The notes beneath the pieces are model-generated. The model was not told where the DNA came from. It made no database searches and saw only the letters and a list, made by a program, of their open reading frames with translations. From Saccharopolyspora galaxeae (GTDB lineage: Bacteria > Actinomycetota > Actinomycetes > Mycobacteriales > Pseudonocardiaceae), in contig NZ_JADDUE010000005.1 of assembly GCF_016526145.1 (NCBI RefSeq), positions 186,001 to 250,000 of the forward strand: DNA of 64,000 nt. Reading direction: 5' to 3'. Below are positions 7,894 through 16,857 of this stretch, piece after piece. How positions within the stretch are numbered: position 1 is the stretch's first letter; every line of letters starts with the position of its first letter. The position numbers and the translations under genes are program-made.

Positions 7894-9117
7894 GTGCCGC
7901 CTGCCACCGGCCCGCTGTCCGGTCTGCGCGTCGTCGAGATCTCGTCGTTCGTCGCCGCGCCGCTGGGCGGGATGACGCTGGCGCAGCTGGGCGCGGACGT
8001 GATCCGGGTCGATCCGCGCGGCGGGGCCGCCGACCGGCACCGCTGGCCGCTGGCCGATACCGGCACGAGCATCTACTGGGCCGGGCTGAACAAGGGCAAG
8101 CGCTCCGTGGTCGCCGACCTGCGCTCGGACGCGGGCAGGCAGGTGGTGCGCGACCTCGTCGCCGCGTTCCCCGCGGGCAGCGGAGTCGTGCTCACGAACT
8201 CGGCGGGCCGCGACTGGCTCTCGCACGAGAGGCTGTCCGAGGTGTGCCCGGACCTGATCCACGTGCTGATCGAAGGCCGCAGCGACGGATCGTCCGCAGT
8301 GGACTACACGGTCAACGCCGAGTCCGGATTCCCGCTCGCCACCGGCGATGGCGACCGGCCGGTGAACCACGTGCTACCCGCCTGGGACATCAGCTGCGGG
8401 CTCTACGCCGCCCTCGCGGTGAGTTCGGCGGCTCGCGAGCGCGAACGCACCGGGCAGGGCACCGGAGTGCGGCTCGCGCTCGCGGACATCGCGCTGGCGA
8501 TGGCGGGCAACCTCGGGTTCCTGGGCGAAGCGGAGCTCAACGGCACCTCGCGGGAACCGATCGGCAACCACATCTACGGCACGTTCGGCAGGGACTTCCG
8601 CTGTTCGGACGGCGGCCGGTTCATGGTGGTGGCGCTCACCGGACGGCATTGGCGGGACCTGGTGTCGCTGACCGGCATGTCCGAAGCGGTGTCCGCGCTG
8701 GAAGGTGCGCTGGGCGCGGATTTCTCCGCCGAGGCCGAGCGGTACGAGTACCGCGAAGCCCTGGCGGGGTTGTTCCAGCGCTGGTTCGACTCGCGGACGA
8801 GCGAGCAGGCACGTGCGGCGCTGGCCGGGACTTCGTTGCTGTGGGCGCCTTATCGCAGCTTCGCCGCGACCGTGGACGCGCTGCGCAGCCCCGGCGGCGC
8901 GAATCCGCTGATGTCGACGCTGGACCAGCCCGGAATCGGGCCGCACTTGGCGCCGGGCTCTCCCATGCGGTTCGGCGGAGCGTACGAATCGGCGGAGGCC
9001 GCACCGATTCTCGGCCAGCACACCGCCCAGGTGCTCGCCGACGAGCTGGGCATGTCCGCCGAACGGATCGCCGCGCTGCGCACCGAATCCGCCGTCCAGC
9101 AAGCCGACGACCTCTGA
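7894..9117 (+). CDS. CaiB/BaiF family CoA-transferase
   Basis: A 407-residue class III CoA-transferase. It opens with the family's LSGLRVVEISSFVAAPLGG, followed by LGADVIRVD, and carries the AWDISCGLYAALAV helix and GNHIYGTFGRDF region. These enzymes move CoA between acyl donors and acceptors through an aspartyl-CoA intermediate. The GTG at 7894 has GGAGG 7 bases upstream. A longer version from the ATG at 7867 is possible. It is divergent from the ligase/thiolase operon and probably offers a second route to activate the same acid or recycle CoA from an intermediate. Confidence 0.9.
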   Translation: MPPATGPLSGLRVVEISSFVAAPLGGMTLAQLGADVIRVDPRGGAADRHRWPLADTGTSIYWAGLNKGKRSVVADLRSDAGRQVVRDLVAAFPAGSGVVLTNSAGRDWLSHERLSEVCPDLIHVLIEGRSDGSSAVDYTVNAESGFPLATGDGDRPVNHVLPAWDISCGLYAALAVSSAARERERTGQGTGVRLALADIALAMAGNLGFLGEAELNGTSREPIGNHIYGTFGRDFRCSDGGRFMVVALTGRHWRDLVSLTGMSEAVSALEGALGADFSAEAERYEYREALAGLFQRWFDSRTSEQARAALAGTSLLWAPYRSFAATVDALRSPGGANPLMSTLDQPGIGPHLAPGSPMRFGGAYESAEAAPILGQHTAQVLADELGMSAERIAALRTESAVQQADDL

Positions 9118-9421
9118 ACTCCCGGCATTCGCACGGTGCTCCATTGCGCACGGTGCGTATCGGGAGCCGCCGGACTGCGCCGGAGGGATGGCCGACTCCC
9201 CGCCGAGCACTGGCAGCCTGCGAATCCTCCGACTTGCCCCGCGACGACGCGACCTGAACCGCACTCGAAGTCCATTTCGGACTTTCCGGTCCGGCTTCGC
9301 CCGAGCACGCGCTGAAAAGGCTTGCCCCGGGCGGGTTTAGCATCCCCACGGCTCGTGGAAGCTCCCCTGGCGGCTCGTCGATCAGCGAGCCCGCCGACCC
9401 GGGAAGGAATGTGATCCGAGA
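9118..9421. other. Intergenic region after the CoA-transferase gene
   Basis: No gene is seen. GCACGGTGC occurs twice in direct orientation (9131-9139 and 9148-9156), the second within a CGCAC-G-GTGCG palindrome. A weak hairpin, AAGTCC/GGACTT (9268-9284), is followed by TCC and could terminate the CaiB transcript. The ribosome-binding site of the next gene lies near 9401. Confidence 0.4.
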
Positions 9422-10351
9422 GTGACCGCGCACGCGCGCAACGTGGCCGCTTCATGGGTGCTCGCGCTCACCGCACCGCTGGCCGCGTGCGGCGCAACAC
9501 CCCCTGCACCGCCCGCCGAACCACCGCCCGCACCGGCGCTGCGGCCACCGCCACCGGAGCCGGAACTACCCGGAGGCGGCCGCACCGTGCTGCCCGAGCA
9601 CCGGATGGTCGGCTTCTCCGGAGCGCCGGGCAGCGCCGCGCTCGGGCCACTGCACGGCGATCTGGACGCGGCCGGTCAGCAGATCGACCGGCAGGCGCAG
9701 GATTACACGCAGAACAAGCGGCCGCTGCCGGTCTTCGAGCTGATCGCCACCCGCGCCACGTCCAGCCCCGGCCAGGACGGGCAGTACCGCGCGCGGTCCT
9801 CGGACTCCACCATCGACGAGCACCTCGCCGCGGCCCGCAGGCACGGCGCGGTGCTGCTGCTGGGAATCCAGCCCGGTCGCGCGGATTTCCTCGACGAGGT
9901 GCGGCACTACGACCGCTGGCTCGCCGAACCGGACGTGGGTCTCGCGCTCGACCCGGAGTGGGCGGTCGGCCCGGACGAAACGCCCGGTGACGTGTTCGGC
10001 ACGACCACCGGCGGCGAGCTCAACGCGGTGGCCGACCACGTCGCCGCGATCGCGCGGGAGCACTCGCTGCCGCAGAAACCGCTGATCTACCACCAGTTGT
10101 CGCCATCGGTGGTGCGCGACGAGCAGGATTTGGCGCCGCACCCGGAGCTCGCGCTGGTCAAGTCGATGGACGGGATCGGCTCGCCGGAGCTGAAGAAGCA
10201 GGCGTGGGACAAGCTGGTGACGACGAAACCGCCGCACGTCGCCACCGGGATCAAGCTGTTCTTCCAGGAGGACACCCGCAGCGGGCCGCTCATGACGCCC
10301 CCGGAAGTGCTGGGGCTTCAGCCCGCACCGGACTACGTGCTGTACGAGTGA
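9422..10351 (+). CDS. Predicted lipoprotein, hypothetical
   Basis: A 309-residue exported protein. A short signal peptide ends in a lipobox (PLAAC, Cys23), followed by a proline-rich linker to about residue 53, which suits a cell-surface protein spaced through the wall. The folded part has a barrel-like alternation (HGAVLLLGIQPG, VGLALDPEWAV, KPLIYHQLSP, ATGIKLFFQED) resembling putative glycosidase-like lipoproteins of actinomycetes, but I cannot name a catalytic pair. It starts with GTG with GGAAGGA upstream. It stands alone between intergenic regions. Confidence 0.75.
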   Translation: MTAHARNVAASWVLALTAPLAACGATPPAPPAEPPPAPALRPPPPEPELPGGGRTVLPEHRMVGFSGAPGSAALGPLHGDLDAAGQQIDRQAQDYTQNKRPLPVFELIATRATSSPGQDGQYRARSSDSTIDEHLAAARRHGAVLLLGIQPGRADFLDEVRHYDRWLAEPDVGLALDPEWAVGPDETPGDVFGTTTGGELNAVADHVAAIAREHSLPQKPLIYHQLSPSVVRDEQDLAPHPELALVKSMDGIGSPELKKQAWDKLVTTKPPHVATGIKLFFQEDTRSGPLMTPPEVLGLQPAPDYVLYE

Positions 10352-10392
10352 GCGCCTTCCGCCGCGCGTCGAGAGTCCGTTGTGGACGGTAG

Positions 10393-10587
10393 TCACTGGC
10401 GTCCTCCGCCGGTGGAACATCCTTGTCCACACGACTCCCGCACCACCAGGCGGTCGGCGGCGAGCACCTCGTCCCAGGCGTTGCCGATCTCCTGCGGACT
10501 GTCGCAACGAATTCCGCCGTCCGCGTTCGTCATCAGCTCGTGACTGGCGGTGAGCCCAGCAGCGGATGAAATCGCGGTCCGGGCCAT
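10393..10587 (-). CDS. Possible small protein downstream of enolase gene
   Basis: A 64-residue open frame in the 365-base gap after the enolase-superfamily gene. It has an acidic, protein-like centre (CDSPQEIGNAWDEVLAADRLVVRE) and a Cys/Gly-rich tail. No strong ribosome-binding site precedes its ATG. A competing 45-codon frame on the same strand (start near 10669, with GGGAG upstream) overlaps it. I recognise no family. Either frame may be chance. Confidence 0.3.
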   Translation of the reverse strand: MARTAISSAAGLTASHELMTNADGGIRCDSPQEIGNAWDEVLAADRLVVRESCGQGCSTGGGRQ

Positions 10588-10716
10588 GGTGATCGGACTT
10601 TCGTCGTCTGCGGCGGTTCCGCTTCAGCGTGCGAGCGCCCCGTACGTACTGCAATCGCCACGCTCGTCATCGGTTTTCTCCCGGTGCGGCAGCGGTTTCC
10701 GTGCTTCGCGGGACGA

Positions 10717-11850
10717 TCAGCGGGACGCTGCGGTGCCGCCGGTGCGGTACCTGTCCGCATCGGCCCATCGAACCTGCAACCCGAGCCCGCTGCGGCTGCG
10801 ATCCGGGCACAGCGCACCACCGGACGGGTCGAGCATGCCGTCGAACAGTAGTGCCTCGATGCGGGTGTGGTCGTGGAAGTACTCCAGGTGCCGCATCCGC
10901 CGCACGGCGCAGAAAGCGTGCGCCGATACCGCCGGGGCGCAGTGCGCGGAGATGTCGACGTGGTGGCTCGCGGCCGCGCCCGCGACTTCCAGCAGCCCGG
11001 TGATTCCGCCGCAGCGCGTGACGTCCGCCTGCAGGCAGTCGACGGCCCCCGCATCGAGCAGATCGGCGAAATCTCCCAGAACGAACCCGTATTCGCCCGC
11101 GGCGACATCCATCCCCGGAGGCCCGAGGTCGCGCACCAACCGCAGTCCTTCGCGGTCGGCGGAACTCACCGGTTCCTCGAACCACGCCACGCCCCACTCC
11201 GCGCGGAACCGGTGCGCCCAGTGCACCGCCTGCTTGCGGCTCAGCGCGCCATTCGCGTCAGCGAACAAACCCACGTCTTCGCCCAGCGCGTCGCGCACGG
11301 CCGAAAGCCGCTGCGGGTCTCGCTCGGGATCGCGGGATGTTTTCAGCTTGACGCTGCCGATGCCCTGCTCGACCCACCCGGTGAGCTGGTCGACCAGCCG
11401 CTCGGTGGAGTAGTTGGTGAACCCGCCGCTGCCGTAGACGGGGATCTCGTCGTGAAAAGCGGGCAACACCAGGAAAAGCGGTGCGTCGAGCAGCCGCGCT
11501 TTGAGATCCCACAGCGCGATGTCGACGGCGGCCACCGCCATCGCACCGGCGCCGCTTCGGCCGGCGTTGCGGATCGCCGCGTTCATCCGTTCCCAGGCCG
11601 CGGCCGGGGACAGCGCGTCCTGCCCGAGCACGACGTCGGCGAGCTGGGATCGGATGAAGGTCGCGACGGACACGTCTCCGTAGGTGTAGCCGATGCCGGA
11701 GCGCCCGCCGCCGTGCGCTTGCACCAGCACGACCGTCGTGGAGCTCCACACGAGCGTCCCGTCCGATTCCTGCCCGTCCGGCCCGTCGGTGGGAATCCGG
11801 AAGGCGTGCACGTCCACGCGATCGACACTCGGCGCCACGACGGCCTCCAT
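10717..11850 (-). CDS. Enolase-superfamily enzyme (mandelate racemase/muconate cycloisomerase type)
   Basis: A 377-residue enzyme with an N-terminal capping domain and a C-terminal barrel. Catalytic Lys168 and Lys170 (KLK) follow a GIGSVK strand. Metal ligands are Asp198 (FADANG), Glu225 or Glu226 (WFEEP) and Glu253 (AAGEYG), and a late His lies in DISAHCAP. Members abstract a proton alpha to a carboxylate to racemise, dehydrate or cycloisomerise acids or sugar acids. The KxK plus late His arrangement leans to the mandelate-racemase subgroup, including sugar-acid dehydratases. No sugar-uptake genes are near, so the substrate is open. Confidence 0.85.
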   Translation of the reverse strand: MEAVVAPSVDRVDVHAFRIPTDGPDGQESDGTLVWSSTTVVLVQAHGGGRSGIGYTYGDVSVATFIRSQLADVVLGQDALSPAAAWERMNAAIRNAGRSGAGAMAVAAVDIALWDLKARLLDAPLFLVLPAFHDEIPVYGSGGFTNYSTERLVDQLTGWVEQGIGSVKLKTSRDPERDPQRLSAVRDALGEDVGLFADANGALSRKQAVHWAHRFRAEWGVAWFEEPVSSADREGLRLVRDLGPPGMDVAAGEYGFVLGDFADLLDAGAVDCLQADVTRCGGITGLLEVAGAAASHHVDISAHCAPAVSAHAFCAVRRMRHLEYFHDHTRIEALLFDGMLDPSGGALCPDRSRSGLGLQVRWADADRYRTGGTAASR

Positions 11851-11984
11851 ATCGGCTTCCGACCGTCCGGCTTTACCCCGCTTGCCCGCGCAGGAAAACG
11901 TCTCCGCTGCGGCCGAAGGAGTTTTTCCGCCGTGCTGCGGGTAGTCCGCTGTGGCGAGGTCCTGCGTCGGCGAGAAGGAGGACC

Positions 11985-12989
11985 ATGCCAGCGAGCGAAG
12001 TCGTCGTGGTGACCGGTGCCAGCGCCGGCGTGGGACGGGCCGTGGCCCGCGCCTACGCGCGGCGGGGAGCCCGGATCGCGTTGTTCGCGCGCGGAGCGGG
12101 CGGGCTCGCGGCCGCTGCCGACGAAGTGCGCGAACTGGGCGGGACCGCGTTGCCGCGGCCGGTCGACGTGGCCGAGCACGACCAGCTCGACCGGGCCGCC
12201 GGCGAGGCCGAGGCGAACCTCGGTCCGATCGACGTGTGGATCAACGCCGCGTTCAGCACGGTCTTCGGCACTTTCGACGAGCTGAGCCCGGAAGAGTACG
12301 CCCGCGCCACGCAGGTCACCTACCTCGGCTTCGTGCACGGCACCATGGCCGCACTGCGCCGGATGCGGCCGCGGGACCGCGGTGTCGTGGTCCAGGTCGG
12401 TTCGGCGCTGGCATATCGCGGCGTCCCGCTGCAAACCGTCTACTGTGGAGCCAAGCATGCGATCCAGGGCTTCCACGAGTCGCTGCGCTGCGAGCTGCTG
12501 CACGAACGCAGCGGCGTGCAGGTGACCATGGTGCAGCTTCCCGGCTTGAACACGCCCCAGTTCTCGTGGGCGCGGTCCAAACTGCCGCACCACCCGCAGC
12601 CGGTGCCGCCGATCTACCAGCCCGAACTGGCCGCCGACGCGGTGCTGCGCGCGGCCGACCGGCCACGGCGCCGGGAGTACTGGGTGGGCGGTAGCACCGT
12701 CGGTACCCTGCTCGCCAACTCGGTGGCGCCCGGCCTGCTGGACCGCTACCTGGCGCGCACCGGTTTCTCGTCCCAGCAGAACTCCGATGTGGACGATTCC
12801 GCAAGAGCCGACAACCTCTTCGAGCCGGCAGACGCCGAGGGACGGGATTTCGGCGCACACGGCGCGTTCGACGGAACTGCGCACTCCCGAAGTCCACAGT
12901 GGTGGGTCGCGCGCAACCAGGCGCTCTTGGCGCTCGGTGGTGCCGTGCTGGCCGGTGCCGGTGCCGTGTTGGCGAGGTCCCGGCGTTGA
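11985..12989 (+). CDS. Short-chain dehydrogenase with C-terminal membrane anchor
   Basis: A 334-residue SDR oxidoreductase. The Rossmann motif TGASAGVG is at 10-17, with Ser140, Tyr153 and Lys157 as the catalytic set (YCGAK). The usual NNAG is altered to NAAF. A C-terminal extension of about 80 residues ends in a hydrophobic span (LLALGGAVLAGAGAVLA) plus Arg-Arg, which suggests membrane tethering. GAAGGAGG precedes the ATG. The stop overlaps the TTG start of the GH15 gene (TTGA), indicating translational coupling. The substrate is unknown. Confidence 0.88.
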   Translation: MPASEVVVVTGASAGVGRAVARAYARRGARIALFARGAGGLAAAADEVRELGGTALPRPVDVAEHDQLDRAAGEAEANLGPIDVWINAAFSTVFGTFDELSPEEYARATQVTYLGFVHGTMAALRRMRPRDRGVVVQVGSALAYRGVPLQTVYCGAKHAIQGFHESLRCELLHERSGVQVTMVQLPGLNTPQFSWARSKLPHHPQPVPPIYQPELAADAVLRAADRPRRREYWVGGSTVGTLLANSVAPGLLDRYLARTGFSSQQNSDVDDSARADNLFEPADAEGRDFGAHGAFDGTAHSRSPQWWVARNQALLALGGAVLAGAGAVLARSRR

Positions 12990-14734
12990 GCGCCGACTGG
13001 CACCGCTTTCCCCCGCACGTCCTGCGGGAGTACTCTGTGCTGGCGGACGGGTACCGCGGTGCGTTGTGCGGGCCGCGCGGCGACATCGCCTGGATGTGCG
13101 CACCGAAGTGGCACGACAGCGCGGTTTTCTCGGCATTGCTCGGCGGCGCCGGGGTCTACGCGATCAACCCGGTCGAACCCTGCGTGTGGGGCGGTTCGTA
13201 CGAGCCCCGGACGTTGATCTGGCGGAACCGGTGGATGACCACGTCGACAGTGGTCGAATGCCGGGAAGCGTTGGCGTACCCGGGGAATCCCGAACGAGTC
13301 GTGTTGCTGCGGCGGATCGAGGCGGCCGCTCGTACCGCGCGGGTGCGCGTCGAGCTCGATGTGCGGGCCGGCTTCGGCGAACACGCCATGCGCGAGCTGT
13401 CGCAGGACGCCAGCGGCCGGTGGTCCGGGCGCAGCGGAGACCTGGCGCTGCGCTGGAGCGGAGCCGCCGAAGCTGTCCCGGACCGGTACGGCGTGCTGCG
13501 CTGCGAACTCGAAGTCCCCGCCGGAGAGCACCGGGACATCGTGCTGGAGCTGTGCCGCGGATCGCCCGGCTCCCCGCCGGACCCCGTCGCGGCCTGGCGC
13601 ACGACCGAAACGGCCTGGCGGGACAGCGTCCCGGATCTCGCCGAGGCGGCCGGAGTTCCGGACGCGACCCACGCCTACGCCGTGCTGCGCGGGCTGACCG
13701 CTCCCGGCGGCGGGATGGTCGCCGCCGCCACCACGTCCCTGCCGGAACGGGCCGAAGAAGGACGCAACTACGACTACCGCTTCTCCTGGGTCCGCGACCA
13801 GTGCTACGCGGGCATCGCCGCAGCGGCCGCAGGCGGTGCGCCCGTGCTCGATGACGCCACGGCGTTCCTCACCGCGCGCGTGCTCGAAGACGCCGACGCA
13901 CTGCGCCCCGCCTACACCATCGACGGCGGCCCGGTCCCGGACGAGCGGCGCCTGGACCTGCCGGGATATCCGGGCGGGCAAACCGTGGTCAGCGGCAACC
14001 GCGCCACCCGGCAGTTCCAGCTCGACTCCTACGGCGAGGTGCTGCAACTGCTCGCGGCCGCCGAGCAGCACGAGCGCCTGGACGCCGACGGGCGCCGCGC
14101 CGTGCGGGTGGCCACGGACGCGATCGGAAAGCACTGGCGCGAACCGGAAGCGGGCGTGTGGGAACTCGACGAACGCTGGTGGACGCACTCGCGGCTGGCC
14201 TGCGTGGCCGGTTTGCGCGGTGCGTGCCGGGCCGCGCCCAGCGCCCGGGATTCGCGGGACATGCTCGAACTGGCCGACGCGATCATGGCCGAGACCGCGC
14301 GGCGCTGCCTGCACCGCCGCGGTCATTGGCAGCGCAGCGCGGATCTGAGCGAACCGGACGCGGCACTGCTGCTGCCGCTCATCCGCGGCGCCCTTCCCGC
14401 CGACGATCCGCGCACCGGCGACACGGTCGATGCGGTGCGCGCGACGTTGGCCCGGGACGGCTACGTGTACCGGTTCCCGCAGTCTCCCGACCCGTTGGGC
14501 ACCGACGAGGGCGCGTTCCTGATGTGCGGGTTCGTGCTGGCCCTGGCCGAGCGGCGGCAAGGGCACCGCGCTTGGGCGCTGCGCCGCTTCGAACGCAACC
14601 GTGCGGCGTGCGGGCCGCCCGGGCTGTTCTCCGAGGAGTACGACGTGCGCCAGCGGCAACTGCGCGGCAACCTGCCGCAGGCGTTCGTGCACGCCCTGAT
14701 GCTCGAATGCGCGGTGGGGGTCCTGCAGGAGTGA
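12986..14734 (+). CDS. Glycoside hydrolase family 15 protein (glucoamylase/trehalase-like)
   Basis: A 582-residue GH15 enzyme. Residues 1-230 form the N-terminal beta domain. The (alpha/alpha)6 barrel then shows RNYDYRFSWVRDQ, the GYPGGQTVVSGNRATRQFQLDSYGE block, TDEGAFLMCGFVLA and GLFSEEYD, which holds a catalytic Glu, then GNLPQAFVHA. Relatives hydrolyse alpha-glucans or trehalose with inversion. There is no signal peptide, so it acts in the cytoplasm, perhaps on trehalose or glycogen. The TTG start at 12986 overlaps the SDR stop and has GAGG 8 bases upstream. Longer starts inside the SDR gene lack support. Confidence 0.87.
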   Translation: MSADWHRFPPHVLREYSVLADGYRGALCGPRGDIAWMCAPKWHDSAVFSALLGGAGVYAINPVEPCVWGGSYEPRTLIWRNRWMTTSTVVECREALAYPGNPERVVLLRRIEAAARTARVRVELDVRAGFGEHAMRELSQDASGRWSGRSGDLALRWSGAAEAVPDRYGVLRCELEVPAGEHRDIVLELCRGSPGSPPDPVAAWRTTETAWRDSVPDLAEAAGVPDATHAYAVLRGLTAPGGGMVAAATTSLPERAEEGRNYDYRFSWVRDQCYAGIAAAAAGGAPVLDDATAFLTARVLEDADALRPAYTIDGGPVPDERRLDLPGYPGGQTVVSGNRATRQFQLDSYGEVLQLLAAAEQHERLDADGRRAVRVATDAIGKHWREPEAGVWELDERWWTHSRLACVAGLRGACRAAPSARDSRDMLELADAIMAETARRCLHRRGHWQRSADLSEPDAALLLPLIRGALPADDPRTGDTVDAVRATLARDGYVYRFPQSPDPLGTDEGAFLMCGFVLALAERRQGHRAWALRRFERNRAACGPPGLFSEEYDVRQRQLRGNLPQAFVHALMLECAVGVLQE

Positions 14735-14777
14735 TCGCTCGGACCGCCGGGCCTGCAGGCCCGGCCGGGAGAGGGGC

Positions 14778-14822
14778 GGGTGCCGGCCCGGGAACCCCCC
14801 GACGGTGACCGAGCCGGCACCC
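14778..14822. terminator. Hairpin between convergent GH15 and permease genes
   Basis: GGGTGCCGGC (14778-14787) pairs with GCCGGCACCC (14813-14822) across a 25-base loop. It lies 44 bases after the GH15 stop. The rest of the 314-base gap to the permease stop holds nothing I recognise. There is no T-run, so its strength is uncertain. Confidence 0.45.
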
Positions 14823-15048
14823 GCTTGCACTGCGGTCCAGCAACGCAGCACTACCTACAGTGTGTGCACAATCAGCCGATTCCATGGGCTGTCGAGCCCT
14901 GTTGTTTTCGTCACAATCCGGCACATCGTGCCTGGTCAGAACATCAACAGCGGCCGGCAGAGTCCAGCGCGCCATATCGCGCAGCTTCCGTCTCAGTCGT
15001 CACAGCGCGCAGCGCACGGTGGGCTCAGCGCCTGTCGGGGCGTCCGCG

Positions 15049-16332
15049 TCAGGCCGCCGCCGGTTCGGCTTCCGGCACGTCGCGCGCTTCCTCCCGCCCG
15101 AAGTCGGGCCGTTCGAGCAGCCAGGACACCGCGAGACCGGCCACCAGCCCCCAGAACGCCGCACCGATGTTGAGCAACTGCAGGTCGGAGACGGTGACGA
15201 TGAACGTCACCAGCGCGCCGAAACTGAACCGGCCGTTGAACGCGGTGACGAACGAGTTCTGCAGTACCCGCAGCATCGCCAGCCCGCCCAGCACGGCGAT
15301 GAACGAGGACGGCATCCCGAGCATGGTCCGGGTGAACAGCGGGGCGAACAACCCGAAGATCATCGCGAGCAGGCCGCAGGTCACGCCTGCGACGTAGTGC
15401 CGCGCGCGCTCACCGGAGGCGACCAGCAGCGCGTTGGTCGGGCCGGTCAGGCAGGTCGGCGCGGCCCCGACCGCGGCCGACAGCATCGACCAAGCACCGC
15501 ACGCGAGGGTGCTGGTGTTGACCGGGGCGGTGTGCCCGGCGGAGCGCAGCACGGCCACGCCCTGCCCGTTCTGCACCACCAGCACGGTGATCGTCAGCGG
15601 CACGACGAGTTCCAGGATCGCCTGCCAGGACCACTGCGGAGCCTGCAGCACCGGTGCCGCGAGCACCTGCTGTCCGGGCAGCACACCGAACCGGCCGACG
15701 GCCAGCACCGCGAGCACACCGGCGATCAGCGCACCGAGCACCGGTGGGACGTACCGGTTCAGCACGCTGCTGCACGCCAGCACCAGGAACGCGGCCAGCA
15801 TCGGGAGCGCGATCACGGCGTCGCGGGCCAGCGCGTGCACCAGGTCCAGGCCGAAGCTCAGGAACACCCCGGCCACCATGCCCATCACGATCGGCATCGG
15901 GATCGCCGCCATCACCCGCTTGACCCAGCCGGTCAAGCCCAGCAGCAGGATCAGCACGCCGGTGGCCAGGAACGCGCACACCACCTCCGGCCACTTCAGG
16001 TGGGTCAGCGCCGGCCCGACCAGCACCGTGCCGGGGATCGTCCAGAAGAACGACAGCGGCTGCCGGTACACCCAGCTGGCCAGCACCGTGAGGCTGCCGT
16101 TCAGGAAGAACACGCCGAACACCCAGGACGCCAGCTGAGCCTGGGTCAGCCCGCCCTGCTGCCCGACCGCGAGGATCACCGCGGTCGGGCCGGTGGCGGA
16201 GAAGACCAGCCCGACGAACCCGTTGATGGCGTAGCGGGGTTTCGCGTCCCCGAGGAATTCGCGCGCGTTCGGCGGCGGCCGCGGCGGCCGTTCCACGATG
16301 CCGCTTTTCATATTCCGCGAATCGGTTCTCAT
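15049..16332 (-). CDS. benE: BenE-family benzoate/H+ symporter
   Basis: A 427-residue polytopic membrane protein with about 12 spans. Family hallmarks are FSATGPTAVILAVGQQGGLT near the N terminus, the central IPMPIVMGMVAGVFL, and VLVVQNGQGVAVLRSAG followed by LTGPTNALL. BenE proteins import benzoate or related carboxylates with protons. The first ATG (16332) or the one at 16311 could start translation. It is divergent from a luciferase-like monooxygenase gene. Aromatic-acid import would match the meta-cleavage operon at 21-27 kb, although the two are not in one transcript. Confidence 0.9.
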   Translation of the reverse strand: MRTDSRNMKSGIVERPPRPPPNAREFLGDAKPRYAINGFVGLVFSATGPTAVILAVGQQGGLTQAQLASWVFGVFFLNGSLTVLASWVYRQPLSFFWTIPGTVLVGPALTHLKWPEVVCAFLATGVLILLLGLTGWVKRVMAAIPMPIVMGMVAGVFLSFGLDLVHALARDAVIALPMLAAFLVLACSSVLNRYVPPVLGALIAGVLAVLAVGRFGVLPGQQVLAAPVLQAPQWSWQAILELVVPLTITVLVVQNGQGVAVLRSAGHTAPVNTSTLACGAWSMLSAAVGAAPTCLTGPTNALLVASGERARHYVAGVTCGLLAMIFGLFAPLFTRTMLGMPSSFIAVLGGLAMLRVLQNSFVTAFNGRFSFGALVTFIVTVSDLQLLNIGAAFWGLVAGLAVSWLLERPDFGREEARDVPEAEPAAA

Positions 16333-16364
16333 ACGCGTCCCATCTCAATTCACCCCGAACGCGC

Positions 16365-16400
16365 GAGACCACCGCTGAACGAGCTGTTCAGGGTGGTCTC
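16365..16400. repeat. Long hairpin in the benE leader region
   Basis: GAGACCACC plus CTGAAC (16365-16380, with one bulged G at 16374) pairs with GTTCAG plus GGTGGTCTC (16386-16400), giving 15 bp around loop GAGCT. It lies 33 bases upstream of the benE ATG, inside the 525-base gap to the next gene. It could be an attenuator-like leader structure, a terminator for transcripts crossing from the right, or a repressor site. The rest of the gap shows only the palindrome at 16773. Confidence 0.6.
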
Positions 16401-16772
16401 TCTGAGTAGCGCGCGTCGGCCGCACGCCGCCGTTGTCCGGTACCGGCACCGGTCGTAGCGGTGCTGGAGCGTGGTTTTTCCCGTTGCCGGTCGGTCTTTC
16501 TACCGAGCGCGATTCTCCGGATCCAGGACCGTGTAACCCGGATCACTCCTCGAAGAGGACTGCGCACGCGCTGCTGCACCGAAAAAGTCCCGGATCACGC
16601 CGATTCCGGCCGCGCGGGACATTCGGCGACCCGCCCCGGCCAACTACCTTTCACGTGTAGCGGCACCGGGGGCCGGGGCGAGCCGACGAGGCCGCGCCGC
16701 GTTCGCGCATCGAGCCGCCACTCCGCCCGGCATCACGGCCTGCGAGCCGGGGCCCGCGAGCCCCGGGAATAA

Positions 16773-16786
16773 TCTTCCATGGAAGA
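16773..16786. promoter_or_regulatory. Perfect 14-bp palindrome, candidate operator
   Basis: TCTTCCATGGAAGA is fully self-complementary and stands 71 bases before the monooxygenase ATG. A half-site copy, TCTTCCAGGA, follows at 16789. Palindromes of this size near a promoter usually bind a dimeric MarR- or TetR-type regulator. No such gene is in the neighbourhood. Confidence 0.5.
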
Positions 16787-16857
16787 CTCTTCCAGGAGAC
16801 GTAACGGCAGGGCGCGGGCGGCGGCGGTGCCCGCACCGGAGCGAACGGAGGCGCGCG

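Noticed and set aside
12746-14851. 701-codon minus-strand frame opposite the GH15 gene
   Set aside because: Composition is typical of an antisense shadow, and the plus strand carries complete GH15 motifs.
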